From Melanocharis versteri (Eukaryota; Chordata; Aves; Passeriformes; Melanocharitidae): DNA of 64,000 nucleotides. Position 1 is the first letter of the stretch. Each line of letters begins with the position of its first letter. The position numbers and the translations under genes were made by a program. Positions 51,901 to 63,789 of the stretch are shown here, piece by piece. The DNA lies in assembly GCA_013397845.1 (NCBI GenBank), contig VZTG01000476.1:219009-283008 (forward strand). Direction: 5' to 3'. The notes under the pieces are model-generated. The model had not been told where the DNA came from. It did no database searches and saw only the letters and a program-made list of their open reading frames with translations.

Positions 51901-54900
51901 CATTCACAGCATGGAAGTCAGAAGCAAATCTGGCAGGTGCAAACATCTGCTTCTTTTTTTATAGCTGCAGAGAAGTGTCCTGTAACCCAGCGTGCTTCAA
52001 CTTGGGCCAGAATTTTATAAAGCTCTGGGCGTGCTGGGAAAAAAAACCACCAAGCTTTCCTTCCTCCTGTGCAATTTTCTATGGACTTATTTAGCTTCAC
52101 CCAGGTTCTCTAGCTGGATAGGTAAAGGGTCTGGCTGAATTTTTGAAAGGAATTCTGCAGACCATTGTTTTAGGCTGATAAATAAAATTAATATGTGCTA
52201 ACGGGAAACACCGATCTGAGTGTTTTATTGTGGATAACACACACAGAGCAGGTCTGTCTGTTTGCATTGTGAGATAATTCTCAAAGTGGGCTTTGAGCTG
52301 CTCTGGCACCAAGACTGAACCAAAAAGGTCTGGTCAGCCCCTGCAGACCACTCAGCCAAAGGTGAGGGGGAGAGTTGGTTGGGATGAAACAACAAAAATC
52401 ACCTTTCCTACACAGCTATTAGAGAAATAGCTGCTTTGATGGCCTTTCAACCATTAAAAAGCAGAATTAGAGTATCCGATTAACAAGCAGTCAGCTGTGT
52501 AAAACCTATCATGTGACACTGAGGCTGTAAAATCCAAACAGGTAAATGTTATTGAAGCCCCTAATAAAGTAAAAATGTTTTTTCTTGGTTTTATATAAAT
52601 AAATACCAGAATGCTTTCATAAGATTTGCTGTGATACACCACTAATTTCATTGCACTGGTTTGAGCCACAATAAAAAATAAAGCTGAAAACAGAAAAATT
52701 ATCTCTGCTGCATTTGTATTGTTTTCACGAACCTTCAGAAGCAGCAACTGCAGAATTTTTGGGTGGTTCATAGCAAGTCTCATGTTGCCAATCAAACTGA
52801 AAGGATAGAAAAGCAACTGGAGAAGGAAACAACAGGAATAACTGGCTGCAGGCAAGATTTGAATTTTACGAATATTAGAAGCCAAGGGCCATTGCACTGA
52901 GGGTGAAATGTCCCTTAAAAAGGTGGCTAAAACAGCTAATCCAAAATGAGGTCATAAAAATGTTGAAATGGACAACAGCAAAAAAGTTGGCCAGAAAGAA
53001 AGGAATCATTCAAAAACTAGCCCGAGGGAGGTCTGTGTGCAGTGAGAGACAGCAAGGCAATTATTTAAGAGCAGCCCATTATCTGCTGCCCAAAAAGCCA
53101 CACAGGTTTGTAACACAGAGTTATGATTCCAATTTATGTGATATTTGGAATGAATACTTACCTTGGTGAAAAAAAACCACATGAAATAAAACCTATTCTA
53201 GACCCTTCATTGCCTCTGAAATGCTACTGGTCTATAACAATAAATATTATTCCATTAGCTTTATATTACCGGCTTTTCAAAGGCAGGTGAATTAGATGAG
53301 ATCTCTTTTCAAGAGATGAATTTAAGAGACAACTGTTATTTATAAGAGCTGAAATAATGTGTTTGGAGTGCCTCTGTTTTTATTTAACACCTGCTTTTTC
53401 CCCGCACACAATTTTCTTCAGAAAAATTCAGTAATGAATTGATTTTTACCCATCTCGAAAGATGAAAATCTGGATTTTGCAAAATGTGTGGCGGAGAATA
53501 CTGAACGGAGGAAGCCTTGTGGAAAATAAATTATTGGGCTGGCTAGAAATTGACCCTTAGCTCCCATGAGGTCTTTCTGGGCTCTGTTGGAAACTTGCTT
53601 TTCCTGTGGGGTGATGTGTATAAATCAGATTAACTTCACTGAGAGCAATGAAGTAAATATATCTGAGAGCATACAGTGCTGTATTTCCAACGTTTCTCTG
53701 GTTTCTGGTGCTTTCAGGGTGGCCATGTGGAAGTTTATGACAGTATCAACAGCAGAAGAGCAGAGATTTTGAAAATAGTGTCTGTGAGAGGTGGAGGAGT
53801 CTCCCATGCATGGCTGGATTAGGTGTTTGTTTCAGCAGCTCCTGTTCCACCTTCCAAGGCAACACTGACCACCAAATCATGTATTCCCTAATAATTCTAA
53901 TAATTTATAATTTAATATTTTTTGTTTCATACATAAACCAGAGGCTTATGAGGTATTCCACCACCCTTTTCTTCTTAAAATTGATGTATTCTGTAAAATC
54001 CCTAAAGAAGCTTTAGAAAAAAAGCAAGAGGAAAGCAGGGAGCAGCAGGTCCCTGTGGATGATGGTTGAGGTGCCATGGCTGATTTATAGGCCTGGAAAA
54101 TGTTTGCAATGCCCATATTGTACTTGTTCTGGGGATAAAGAGAGGATTTAATTCACCAGTGCTATCAATCTGTTACCTTTCAAGGCAGTAAATTCACTAA
54201 ATTCAGTAAAAAAAGCAATTCAGCTTCATGGAGTTGTTGTTATAATATATCATTTATCATTTACTGTATGTAAGTACCAGTAGCACAAACATTTAAAATC
54301 ATCAAAAGAACCATAAAGAGATGAAAGAAAAATGTTTCAGAATAAATCTCTGTCTTTTCCTAGCAATCTTCTCTGTGATAAGGTTATAGAGTGAAACATA
54401 TGTTGCTGGGAGCCTGACATAAAGTTCTTATTTGTAATTGCAAATGTTTTAACAAAATTGTTAAACCTCATTTCCTGTTCGTTTACGACACAGGCTGGAA
54501 GAAGAGGGGGAGTTTTAAAAACGCACTTTGATGCCTTGGTTTCCTCTACAGTGATGCAGTGAGGATTCTCCAGGGGATTTCTCAGGGATCCTGGAACAAT
54601 AAATTATGGCAAGCATCCTATGGAGGAACCTGACTGTCCTCCTGAATCTGCTGGGATGCCTGTCTCCTAGGGCTTTAGAGTTAATCTGATAGTGATGAAT
54701 ATTCCCATTCATACTTATATTAACCCATCATCTCTGAAAAGAAATTGTATTTGCAGCATGTTTCTGTCTTGAATGAATGTGGAAAGGCAATTGAATCAAA
54801 TTAGGGGAGTGAGCTACACTGCAATACTCACATTTCTCTGCCACTTGTTTTCATTCACCCAATAGCTTTGCCGTATTTCGCATCTCATACCATTGATACA

Positions 54901-57900
54901 GTATTTTCAGTACAGCTCTGATGGTTTTTTATTTACTCCTAGCATCCCTGGCCTGTTTGACATGCTGAAAGCCTGGAAGAGGCAACATCAGTGTGGAAGA
55001 AGTGGCAGCAAGCACCAGGCCTGCCCGAGAGGAGCCCTGCCAAGGCCACGAGCAGGACTCGAGCTCTCTTTGAACACAACATCTGCTTGCACAGCCTCTC
55101 TTGCAAGATCAAATTGTAGCAGCCAGGATGGGAAAGGAGGATGAAAGAAGAGATGACAGACATACGGACAGTCAGTTCCAGTGCTGGTCGTAGTCTGTTC
55201 TCAGTCCAAGCCAAATTCCCACCTTTTGTTACTGAAGCTGGTGGTTCTGCTCTGACTTTCATCATTACCCATGGCTGGAACACCCAGGAGGGGATTGGCA
55301 CTGTGCTGGCTGCCCTTTAGAGTCTGGATTTCTTCAAAAAAGAAAGGTTCCAGCAAAAGGCTGAATGAAATGGTTCAAGGGATGGGCAACACCTTTCCAC
55401 TTCATGCCTCTCTGCTGCTAATACTGATGGAAACCTCCTGTGGAATGTCTTTCTGCTGCCTTTTCAAAGGAAATTCTTTCCTAAATGGAAAGTTCACTCA
55501 ATGGGAAAATTCAGTCTGAAAATTTCCTGAGCAATAGTGACTGCATGAATGCTATGAGTAGCCATTTCTCTTTCTCTTTACTATTGAGCCAAGGTAAGTC
55601 AATACTTAGAGAGCAAAGGCAAAAAACAAACAAACAAACAAAAAAACCTCCATAGTTATTACTGTTAATTTTGCAGAAGAATTATCAATATGCAGTTTGT
55701 TTGATTTTTTGGCCATGTATCCATTTCACTTAAGTTGTACAATAAATTGTTTGCAGAGGCTGAAGCAACTCCTTGTAGAAGGGATTCAGACAGCTGGAGA
55801 AGCTCACAAAAGTGAAATAAATACTGAGCTGATTTAGGAAGGAAAAAAAAAAGATTTCCAAAAAATGTTTCTCTTTCATACAGATTTTGTGGAAATCATA
55901 TGCTTTTGTAAAAATGGATTCTGATGGGAAACCACCAGCCAGTTCCCACATGCATAGTTTATACATGAGAGTCCTCTTTATGAATATTTGGTAATTGCCA
56001 ATCTCTTCACATAGAATAATCATTTTTGGGTTTGAGCTGATGAGGAGCAGCAACCCTTCTCAGACATGTCTGGGGGCACTCTGGAGCAGAGGCAAATTGC
56101 AGTGTGATTTATTTTGGCATCTCTGCAGCAATTTGAGGTTTTCTGTTAAGTAAGGAGCTCATATGAATAATTCACTCATCAGTCCTGACTGTGCCCTGGC
56201 ACCTGGCAGAGGTGCCATCCAAGAAGGGCACTGAGGGTGCACTCTGCAAATTTAATCAGGGCACACAGTGCCCAGCTAAAGCTCAGGTGATCAGAGCAAC
56301 ACACACAAAACAGTGAAGAGAGTGAAACTGAGGCTCCTGGCCCTGCACAGCCAGAGCTGAGAGTGCTCCAGGCTGGGTCAGGGATCACATCCTTCCTTGA
56401 TCCATGCCAAGGGGCACTGCAGTTACAAGGAACTGATTTATTGCCTCTAATAGGTGCACTTACGCTGTCTCAGAGCCCAAGCACTCACGCTCTTGCTGCC
56501 CTGAAAAAACCTGGAGATGATCATTAGGTTCCTGCATTTTATCTCTGCTTTAGAGTTTGAAGTCCCATGTTTTCGTTCGCTGGCTAATGAGGAGTGGTTC
56601 TCTAAAAGAGCTCTCCCTCTCACAAGGGAATTAGGAGCTGAAAGATAAACACACCAAATGATCTAACATAGAAATCATTCCCTATAATCCCAGAGCCCTG
56701 AAAAGGAGGGTATGCTTATGTAAAATGAATTATTACCCTAAAAACCACAACTAGTTCTCACTTAAATGGAGAGCTTGGTCCTCTAAATTACACACAGTAC
56801 TTCTTGCATTACTTTCTGAAGGACCAGCAATGCTCTGTTCTCTACAGAAGAACACAAAGCAGAGGAAAACAAACTCTAATCACTGTATGCCCACTGTGTG
56901 TTTCCCCAAAGTGGGCATAAACTGAGATGAAGTTCTTCCCATTCCACGTCATCTGTGCAGTCCTGAGGTAAGAGATCAGGAACAGTTGTTTGGGCTAACA
57001 AGGTGTGTGAATACTGCACTTTGTCGATACTAAGATTTTTGGCATCTCTCTAATATACATGGACAGAGATGACTGAAAGAAATAAGGAGAGAGAATGCCA
57101 GAACTGATCCTCTTCTCATCCCTGTTAAGAAAATCCTTTGGTGGGAGGGGTCCTCACTGGAGACTGCTGGGACTCAGTCAAAATCCATTATGCCAAACTC
57201 CCCTCCTGCTCAGAAGCTGCAGAAAGGACTGGAAGAATCAGAGGACACAGCCAGCCCACACCAACAGAGAGGGGACTGCCCTGGGAGCACAGTGAGTTTA
57301 TTCCTTGTCACTGGACTTGGCAGGTAGTTTCAGTCAGATGGAAAAAAAAGCAAACAAAAATGGACAGAGGAGGGTTTTATCATGTGAAATGTGTAAATTC
57401 AGACATGCAAAAAAAACTTTATAGTGAAGACATCTTTTCCCTCTGAAGGACACTGTCCTACTAGGAGAGTGTGTGTACAGGCAGGGTCATGCTCTCTGTG
57501 TCACCTGTGAATAACAAATCTCCTCTCTGCCTAGAAAGCCACCCCAGGGGACAGCCTCATGTTAAGGGTATTCCTCATAGGAAGCAGAAGGAAATAGAGG
57601 ATTGTACAGCTCCCTGCTGGCTCGAGTGCAAAAGGAGACTGCTAGCTACACTGAGTTTTTGAGAAGCAGAACATGAAACACCCCTCTCCTTTCCTTCCTG
57701 GGGGTACACTTCCACCTGACCTTCAGAAAACGTGTGAGTGATAGGATTCATCACTCAAAATTCCTACGTAACCCAGATGTTCTCCGGGCGACTCTCAGAC
57801 CTCCTACACTGACTCTGGAGCCTGAGCATTTCACACTTGGAGCAAAATGTCAAAAAGCCACATCTTTGGAGGCCTTTATGTATTTGAATGTCTATCATTG

Positions 57901-59801
57901 TGTCATCATTCAGTTCCATCCTGACACTTAGCTCTGCGTCTGAAGAAAAAGGCAAAGATTGTTGTTCTGGATACTCTTCCTCCAGCCTTCCTCCTCCCCC
58001 TGCTGATCTCCCAGCCTGCTCCACCCTCTCTGCAGAGCCAGCCCAGCTCTGACATGCAGGAGGGATGTTCAGGCAAACACTGCCTCTTTCTTATAAAGTG
58101 AAGACATCTGAATACCCAACGTGCGTATCCATCAGGCAATTTTTGGCCGAGTCTGAAATGCTGCTGCCAGCTTCCAGCTGTGACTTTTGGCTTGTTTTAT
58201 CTCCCTGCATCCATCCCTACCATTGAAAATTCATTTAATACTAGAAGGACTGGTGTCAGGGATTCAGTGTTGTGTTGTTCACCGTGAAGAGAGTTGTTTC
58301 AAGCATTCACTACCCACACTTGACTACACCAACTTTCTGTGGAGTCTCAGGTTCTCCTCTTATTCAGGTTAATGACTATGGAAACTGTGAGAATATTTTC
58401 CAATATTTTTACCCATGGTTTTAGTTTCATGTTATTTTTTAGAATGATTTTAGGGGGAAGGGAGAAAGTCACTCATTTTTTCTGAGTTCTGTAAGGTCTT
58501 GTCTTGGGGTGGGAGAATGGGAAATACCTCATTGTCTGACCTGGCATTGTTTGTCTTCCCAAAATGAAGGGAGCCATATCCAGCCCAAGGAAACTTCTTA
58601 CCTGAGAAAATGGGAAGTTTCAATTTCATCTTTACCACCCTCAAAGGCTCCCTTTGATTAAAACCTTTTTAGGGAGAACACAGATAAGGGGATAAGTCAA
58701 AACTTTCCCTTTTCTTCTCTTACTTTTTTTTTTTTTCCCCCCTGGTTACTTTTGTTTTCTGTAAACAGATGACTAAAAAAGGCTGGACTGATTTTGGAAA
58801 ACTCTCGTTCTTTGTTGGAAATTGGTTTTGATTACCAATATTTTGGCACGGATAAATCTCACCCCTCCACAGATTTCAGAGCTGTTTGGCCTTTTAAGGC
58901 CTAAGTTTGGCCAAAACTTAGATTCTAAATCCACACTGGACCCCTACCAGTGCATAGAAACTGCCACAAATAAATTCAAACACTCACTGAGAAAGCCATA
59001 TTAAAGTAAAAATTGTGTACTTTTAAAAACAATTTTTTTTTTCATTTCTAATATCTTTGCACTCAAGAAATGGACAGAGATCTCTTATAAAAAAATATCA
59101 GAAATACTGGACTTGGAGCCTTAATGATCCTGAAGGAATATAATCTAAACATTAGTGAAATTAATGGAAAGACTTCCAAAGACTCCCAAAGGGCTATAAG
59201 TCAGGTCTATGAGATGGCTAATCCAACGAGACTAGTAAAAGCAGTGATTCTGCAACATCAAAATCCAAAGTCAAAATTAAGGACAAAGATTTAGAAGTTT
59301 CTTCTTAAATAACCTACTTTTCCCTCAAGGAATCCAGTGGTAAAACTCCTTGAGCGATGTAGTTAAGCCAAATGAACAACTTTTGGAGCTCCTTGGCTAT
59401 GCTGCAAAATATTTTTAATGGCTTGGTGAATGCTTTTCCATGAAATGCTCCTCACAGTGATTTGTGTGGAATGTTTACAGTCTTGCATAATATTCTCTTA
59501 TCAGATAATTCACAATATCCTCACTTAAACAAGCCGACACAAGATAATCAAACTTGAGAAGTCAAAGAAAAGGAGTGCTGGCAGGTATGAAAAACACTGA
59601 ACGGTGGGTGGGGACACAATATTTTCTGAATAAAACACCATGAGTGTAAATGTCAGAGTATAAGATGTGATTCAATAGCAAATTCTTCTTGTTTTGCATT
59701 AAGGTGGCAACATGCATTGTCACACAACAAACTCTGCTCACGCTGAGTAAAAGTAGGAACGATGTGGCTGCAACGGGGCACTTTGAGAGGCCAAACCAGA
59801 A

Positions 59802-59806
59802 AAATG
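59802..59806. repeat. Left target-site duplication of the LTR (AAATG)
   Basis: AAATG directly precedes the LTR terminus TG at 59807 and matches the five bases at 60653-60657. One further matching A on each side could make it six bases, but then the LTR end would not be the canonical CA. Confidence 0.8.
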
Positions 59807-60019
59807 TGATAGTGCTGATGCCTTTTTGGGGCTACCTAAACCAGAGGCCAGACAAAATTAAGGGAATAAAAAGCGGTTCTATTTATTGAAGGTCCTTCAG
59901 GTACATTTAGGGCAGACAAAGCCTGCAAAGGGCTACACCCAAAATGGACCACAGGTCACGGGTTTGCACACTTTTATAAGTTTGGTCCATTTGCATATTG
60001 GGGGTTTATCTTCCAATTA

Positions 60020-60098
60020 CAGCTTCAGGTAATGAAATCATTTACCCCAAATTTGCTCCCCCCCAACTCACTTTTGTTTATATTTCTCAGGGCCTGAG
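60020..60098. repeat. Left copy of 79-bp repeat flanking the gap
   Basis: The 79 bases before the N run (starting cagcttcaggtaatgaaatc and ending ctcagggcctgag) are identical to 60520-60598 after the run. They are part of the LTR. Confidence 0.98.
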
Positions 60099-60519
60099 NN
60101 NNNNNNNNNNNNNNNNNNNNNNNNNNNNNNNNNNNNNNNNNNNNNNNNNNNNNNNNNNNNNNNNNNNNNNNNNNNNNNNNNNNNNNNNNNNNNNNNNNNN
60201 NNNNNNNNNNNNNNNNNNNNNNNNNNNNNNNNNNNNNNNNNNNNNNNNNNNNNNNNNNNNNNNNNNNNNNNNNNNNNNNNNNNNNNNNNNNNNNNNNNNN
60301 NNNNNNNNNNNNNNNNNNNNNNNNNNNNNNNNNNNNNNNNNNNNNNNNNNNNNNNNNNNNNNNNNNNNNNNNNNNNNNNNNNNNNNNNNNNNNNNNNNNN
60401 NNNNNNNNNNNNNNNNNNNNNNNNNNNNNNNNNNNNNNNNNNNNNNNNNNNNNNNNNNNNNNNNNNNNNNNNNNNNNNNNNNNNNNNNNNNNNNNNNNNN
60501 NNNNNNNNNNNNNNNNNNN
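60099..60519. other. Assembly gap (421 N)
   Basis: An unbroken N run inside the LTR. Because the flanks repeat the same 79 bp, the starts of the two copies lie exactly 500 bp apart. The gap either hides a further piece of retroviral sequence or is a failed overlap with no missing sequence. Frames passing through it are not genes. Confidence 0.99.
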
Positions 60520-60598
60520 CAGCTTCAGGTAATGAAATCATTTACCCCAAATTTGCTCCCCCCCAACTCACTTTTGTTTATATTTCTCAGGGCCTGAG
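60520..60598. repeat. Right copy of 79-bp repeat flanking the gap
   Basis: Identical to 60020-60098 over its full length. It continues into the outer (U3 start) part of the LTR, up to 60652. Confidence 0.98.
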
Positions 60599-60652
60599 CC
60601 AGTGAGGTGCCCTTGATTCCCGGGCCTGGAGAGGAATTGTTTTGTCTGACCA

Positions 60653-60657
60653 AAATG
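60653..60657. repeat. Right target-site duplication of the LTR (AAATG)
   Basis: Follows the LTR terminus CCA at 60652 and matches 59802-59806. The agreement of both outer ends shows that the two contigs beside the gap belong together. Confidence 0.8.
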
Positions 60658-60779
60658 GGAAAACAGCAGCTAACACTGCATGTGGAGTTTAGAGTGATCT
60701 GCTAAAGAATTGCAGGATTACAAATATATGAAAAATATAAAAGCTAAAATCCTAAGGCATCAGTGCAACCTGAGTGATG

Positions 60780-61331
60780 GAATTCTTTGCGTCTGTGCGC
60801 TGTTCTGTTACTCTGGCTGGGGAGGTGACACTCTGAAAAGCGCCTCTCATTTTTCAGGCCCCTCACACGTAGGCACAACGCCAGATGTGACTGCAGGGAT
60901 CTTTTCTCGGTGCTGCCTGCCTCAAAACCCTGAGGAGCAGGCACGTTTCTACCCCCAGCTCCTGCGGGATCACCTCCCACCAGTGAGGCACAGGCTGTCC
61001 TGGCTCTCCGTGTGACACCGGCGTGCAAATCCCAGCAGCTGCGGCCGCAGCAGCTGCAGGAACACGTGTGCTCTGTGTCTGTGTGTGTGTGTGTGTGTGG
61101 GAGGGAGGAGTGGGGTTTGTGTGTGGCTGGAGGGCTTCCCTCTTGGAGATTCTGGGATTAATGACACATTAAGCCCTCTCCAAGAGAGTGGGTTGAAAAG
61201 AGCGAAAGAAAGGGGGGAAAAAAAAATTGAAACAGGCAGGCGGGCTGATGGCTTTTCCTGCAAAGTTTAGGACTTCAAAAGTTAACTTGTAAGCAACTGC
61301 AGATGCATGGATAAAAGCTGTCTTGGACACT
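60780..61331 (+). promoter_or_regulatory. CpG-enriched region and probable 5' UTR/promoter of the right-edge gene
   Basis: CpG and GC rise clearly from about 60,780 (gcgtctgtgcgc, aagcgcc, cacacgtagg, acgccag, cggcgtgc) to about 61,260. The region includes a gcggccgc palindrome at 61041-61048, a (TG) repeat at 61080-61099 and a G-rich stretch. This is the pattern expected of a CpG-island-type vertebrate promoter just before a first coding exon. No convincing TATA box is placed. The ataaaag at 61311 lies only about 20 bp before the ATG, too close to serve it. An in-frame TAA at 61290-61292 closes the coding frame upstream. The transcription start is not determined. Confidence 0.55.
61080..61099. 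repeat. (TG)n dinucleotide repeat in the putative promoter
   Basis: About ten TG units without interruption, followed by ggagggaggag. It sits about 235 bp before the ATG and is likely to vary in length. Confidence 0.9.
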
Positions 61332-61428
61332 ATGCAGCAGCCCTTTCCTTTCCATCAGCATCTCCAACTTGTTGCCTGCCTCTGTTGGATTCCCTTGCTG
61401 GCCATTAGCACTGAGTCAGCGACATTAG
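61332..61428 (+). CDS. First coding exon of an unrecognised secreted or membrane protein (signal peptide)
   Basis: The ATG at 61332 has A at -3 and lies downstream of an in-frame TAA (61290). The exon encodes 32 residues plus the first base of codon 33. Residues 1-10 (MQQPFPFHQH) form a polar n-region, residues 11-26 (LQLVACLCWIPLLAIS) a hydrophobic core, and a signal-peptidase site is plausible after Ser26 (A-I-S|T). It ends ACATTAG at a strong donor, AG|GTAAGG, giving a phase-1 intron. Phase-1 introns directly after the signal peptide are common in vertebrate extracellular proteins. Without splicing the frame would close at 54 codons. The exon is probably real because the only open frame of the exon at 63,790 fits this phase. 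I do not recognise the protein, so no family or function is given. Confidence 0.72.
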
Positions 61429-63789
61429 GTAAGGATTTTGTGCTTTTTAATTACTTGATGGTCGTTTGGGGAACAAGGTTCATGTGTATTTGAAACTGAG
61501 ATGATCTTGTTTACGTTTACTTTTGACCGTGGGTTAGAGTGACAGAGGGCTATTATTAGAGAGTCTCCAAAATAGGATGGAAGTGAGGTTAAAATGAACA
61601 ACTAAAGTGATGAAGAAGGTCACAGTGAAAGCCAAGCACACTCTTACAGCACATGATGTATATTGATCATTACAGGACATTCCTTTTCCTTTGTTACATT
61701 TCTTTTTTTAACAAAAAAATTTGAAACCTATGAAAATTCTTACTTCCTACTAGGAAAAAACAAACAAACAAACCTCATGATTTAAAGAATATACATAACA
61801 TTTTCCCATAAATGGAATACATGAAATGAAACATAAAAGAAAAAAAAAGGCTTTAAAATAGCATTCTGTTCCTCTAGGAAAGAATTATATACACCATATA
61901 TCAGAGAAGCATTATAGATTAGTTAATTACACATATAATAATCATACACAGCTCTACAGCCTCTGGCAATAAAAAGTTCTTGAGTAATTTCTCTACTACT
62001 GTACACATTAAATGTAAGTCTTGTTTCAGCCTAGCAGAGTTCGAAGGGGACATAGATTTTACATATGTGGCTTGTTTATACAGCTTTATTAATTGAACAC
62101 AGAAATACATTGAGAATCATGTTAGACATTATTCAGCTAGTGAAAACTGTGTTAATAAAAGAAACTGAGAAAAGCAAAGAGCGTAGTGCTGTGAGTGATT
62201 ATGAATTCAGCTTTGGCAAACTCTGCAGAGGCACTCCCCTTAAAGGAAATGTGTTGTAATATTTTATAAAATTTAATTCTAGTAGAGTTCCAACTGGTCT
62301 TAACAGTGACTGTCAGCCAGCACTCATTAGCTCTACGAAGACAAAACAATTTAGAGCCCTCTTCACCTGAATATCAAAGGGTCACCCAGAAAGTTTTGCA
62401 GGACTAAACACAAAGAAAATGGCCTTATCGCCTTTATCTTCAAACAATGCCTTTAATTTCTGAAACCTTTTGAAGGGTTGCCAGTTTTGTGGAGTGTAGC
62501 AGCTACTTATCTGATAGAATAAGCTTTTCATCAGGAGGAAACGGCCTTTTAACTCCTAGTCACTAAGTAACTGTATTTGCCACTGTATTTTTCCTACTGC
62601 AGGTAATGTGTATGGACATACTTATTAAACTGGGAACACAATAGAATTAAGTGTTGTGCTCTCTCTTAGGTGATGCAGAAGGATTTGTAAGGCTTGCTGT
62701 GGTTTATTTTTTTTTCATAGAGTGAACTTGAAGTAAATGAAACTGCTCAAAAAAGTTTACGTTCTGACAGACTGTGTTGTGACATTACAAGGATATTAAC
62801 AGAGCCATATGCTGTTTACTTTTGTACTCTATCAAACCTACTAATCCCATAAGAATTTAATGGTGAATAAGGACGATCTGACCAAAGAGCTCTTTGCAGA
62901 TGCCTTGTTAAAAGAGAGAAGATGAAAAAGTCCTTTAAAGACCGAGGAAGAACTTTATCATCTTCTGCACTCCTAGTTTAATTAATGAAGCTCCCAGTGA
63001 CTGAGGGCATTCTCAATATTTGGGGTTTTTACATCATTTCCCGTGAGTTAGAAACACAAAAGTTTACCAACAACACCCTTAGCTGCTCTCTGGTAGAAGA
63101 CTAAGTAAAGCACAGGGACAAAAGCAACTCAGTGAATCATAGATGTGGGAGGGCTGACACAACACACAGCTTGTCAGACTTTTCTCGGATTAAATTCTGT
63201 AAATAAGTCAATCAAAAGAAAAAGACAGTAGATTTTTTACAGTGGTATTTTACAGAAAAACATTTATCTTAAAATAGATAGTTGCTTGTAACATCACCAG
63301 CGAGATGGAATTTCTCCCCATCCCCACTGGAGCCTTTTCATAACCTTTTCATCAGCTGAGAAAGTTTTTAATTTGGATATGAGTTTCCTGCAAAGGCACC
63401 TTTGAAGCTCCCGAAATCCACTGGAGCTTCACTGCAAGGTGTTACATATGTAGTAAACTCAGATACAATTAATTGTTTGCAAGTTCACTCCTGTGGGTTT
63501 TCCTCAACTCTGAAACACTTAAGAAATTTGAGCATATCCAGAGGTGAAGAAAGAGAAGAGAGAGGATGGTGTCAGGGGAAGGTGAGGTGCCTACAGCCAG
63601 CATGTAAATACGGTGTGTGCTCCAACAATCCAAATGGTCTAATTTGATTTAAGAAAGTGAATGGAAATAGTCCAGCATGGCAAAAATCACTCAGTATGTC
63701 TTGCAATTATATGAGCCCCGGTCTTGCTTTCCACAGAGGAATGAAATGAAAATCAGAGTATTTAATTTGCTTTGTGTTCTACCCACAAG
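61429..63789 (+). other. Intron 1 of the right-edge gene (2,361 bp)
   Basis: Starts GTAAGG and ends in a pyrimidine-rich acceptor (ttgctttgtgttctacccacaag). The inside is AT-rich with an (AAAC)n run at 61755-61772 and no recognised transposon or coding segment. Another acceptor-like site at 63736 is excluded because the reading frame of exon 2 meets a TGA at 63747-63749. Confidence 0.68.

Larger units (their letters stand above)
47222..59806. other. Non-coding desert up to the LTR
   Basis: No gene is supported. Noted items are a T/G-rich tract at 48848-48927, an (AAAC)n run at about 55,621-55,647, a poly(T) run near 58,727-58,738 and a small near-palindrome at 58901-58921. Donor-like GTAAG or GTGAG sites occur, but none bounds a convincing coding segment. 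Confidence 0.55.
59807..60652 (-). mobile_element. Endogenous retrovirus LTR (minus strand), interrupted by an assembly gap
   Basis: The element begins TG and ends CA on the + strand and is flanked by identical AAATG. Read on the minus strand it has the layout of an LTR: start TGGTCAGACAAAAC, a CCAAT box (60001-59997), an octamer ATGCAAAT (59996-59989), a TATA box TATAAAAG (59978-59971), and about 85 bp further a polyadenylation signal AATAAA (59887-59882), ending CACTATCA at 59807. U3, R and U5 can thus be placed. Five-base duplications with TG...CA ends are typical of ERVL-type elements, but the class is inferred. Bases 60099-60519 are N. With the gap and the repeated 79 bp removed, the LTR would be 346 bp. 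No retroviral gene is visible, so it is either a solo LTR or the visible edges of a longer provirus. Confidence 0.85.

Noticed and set aside
52903..53169. Lysine/arginine-rich 88-codon frame
   Set aside because: The basic composition follows from A-rich DNA. There is no other support.
58901..58921. Near-palindrome ctaagttt-ggcc-a-aaacttag
   Set aside because: Too short and isolated to interpret. Such palindromes are expected by chance in 64 kb.
59998..60597. Long frames on both strands across the N run
   Set aside because: Most of their length is N. The visible parts are LTR sequence.
61311..61317. ATAAAAG as a TATA box for the right-edge gene
   Set aside because: It lies about 20 bp before the ATG, so transcription directed by it would start at or after the start codon.
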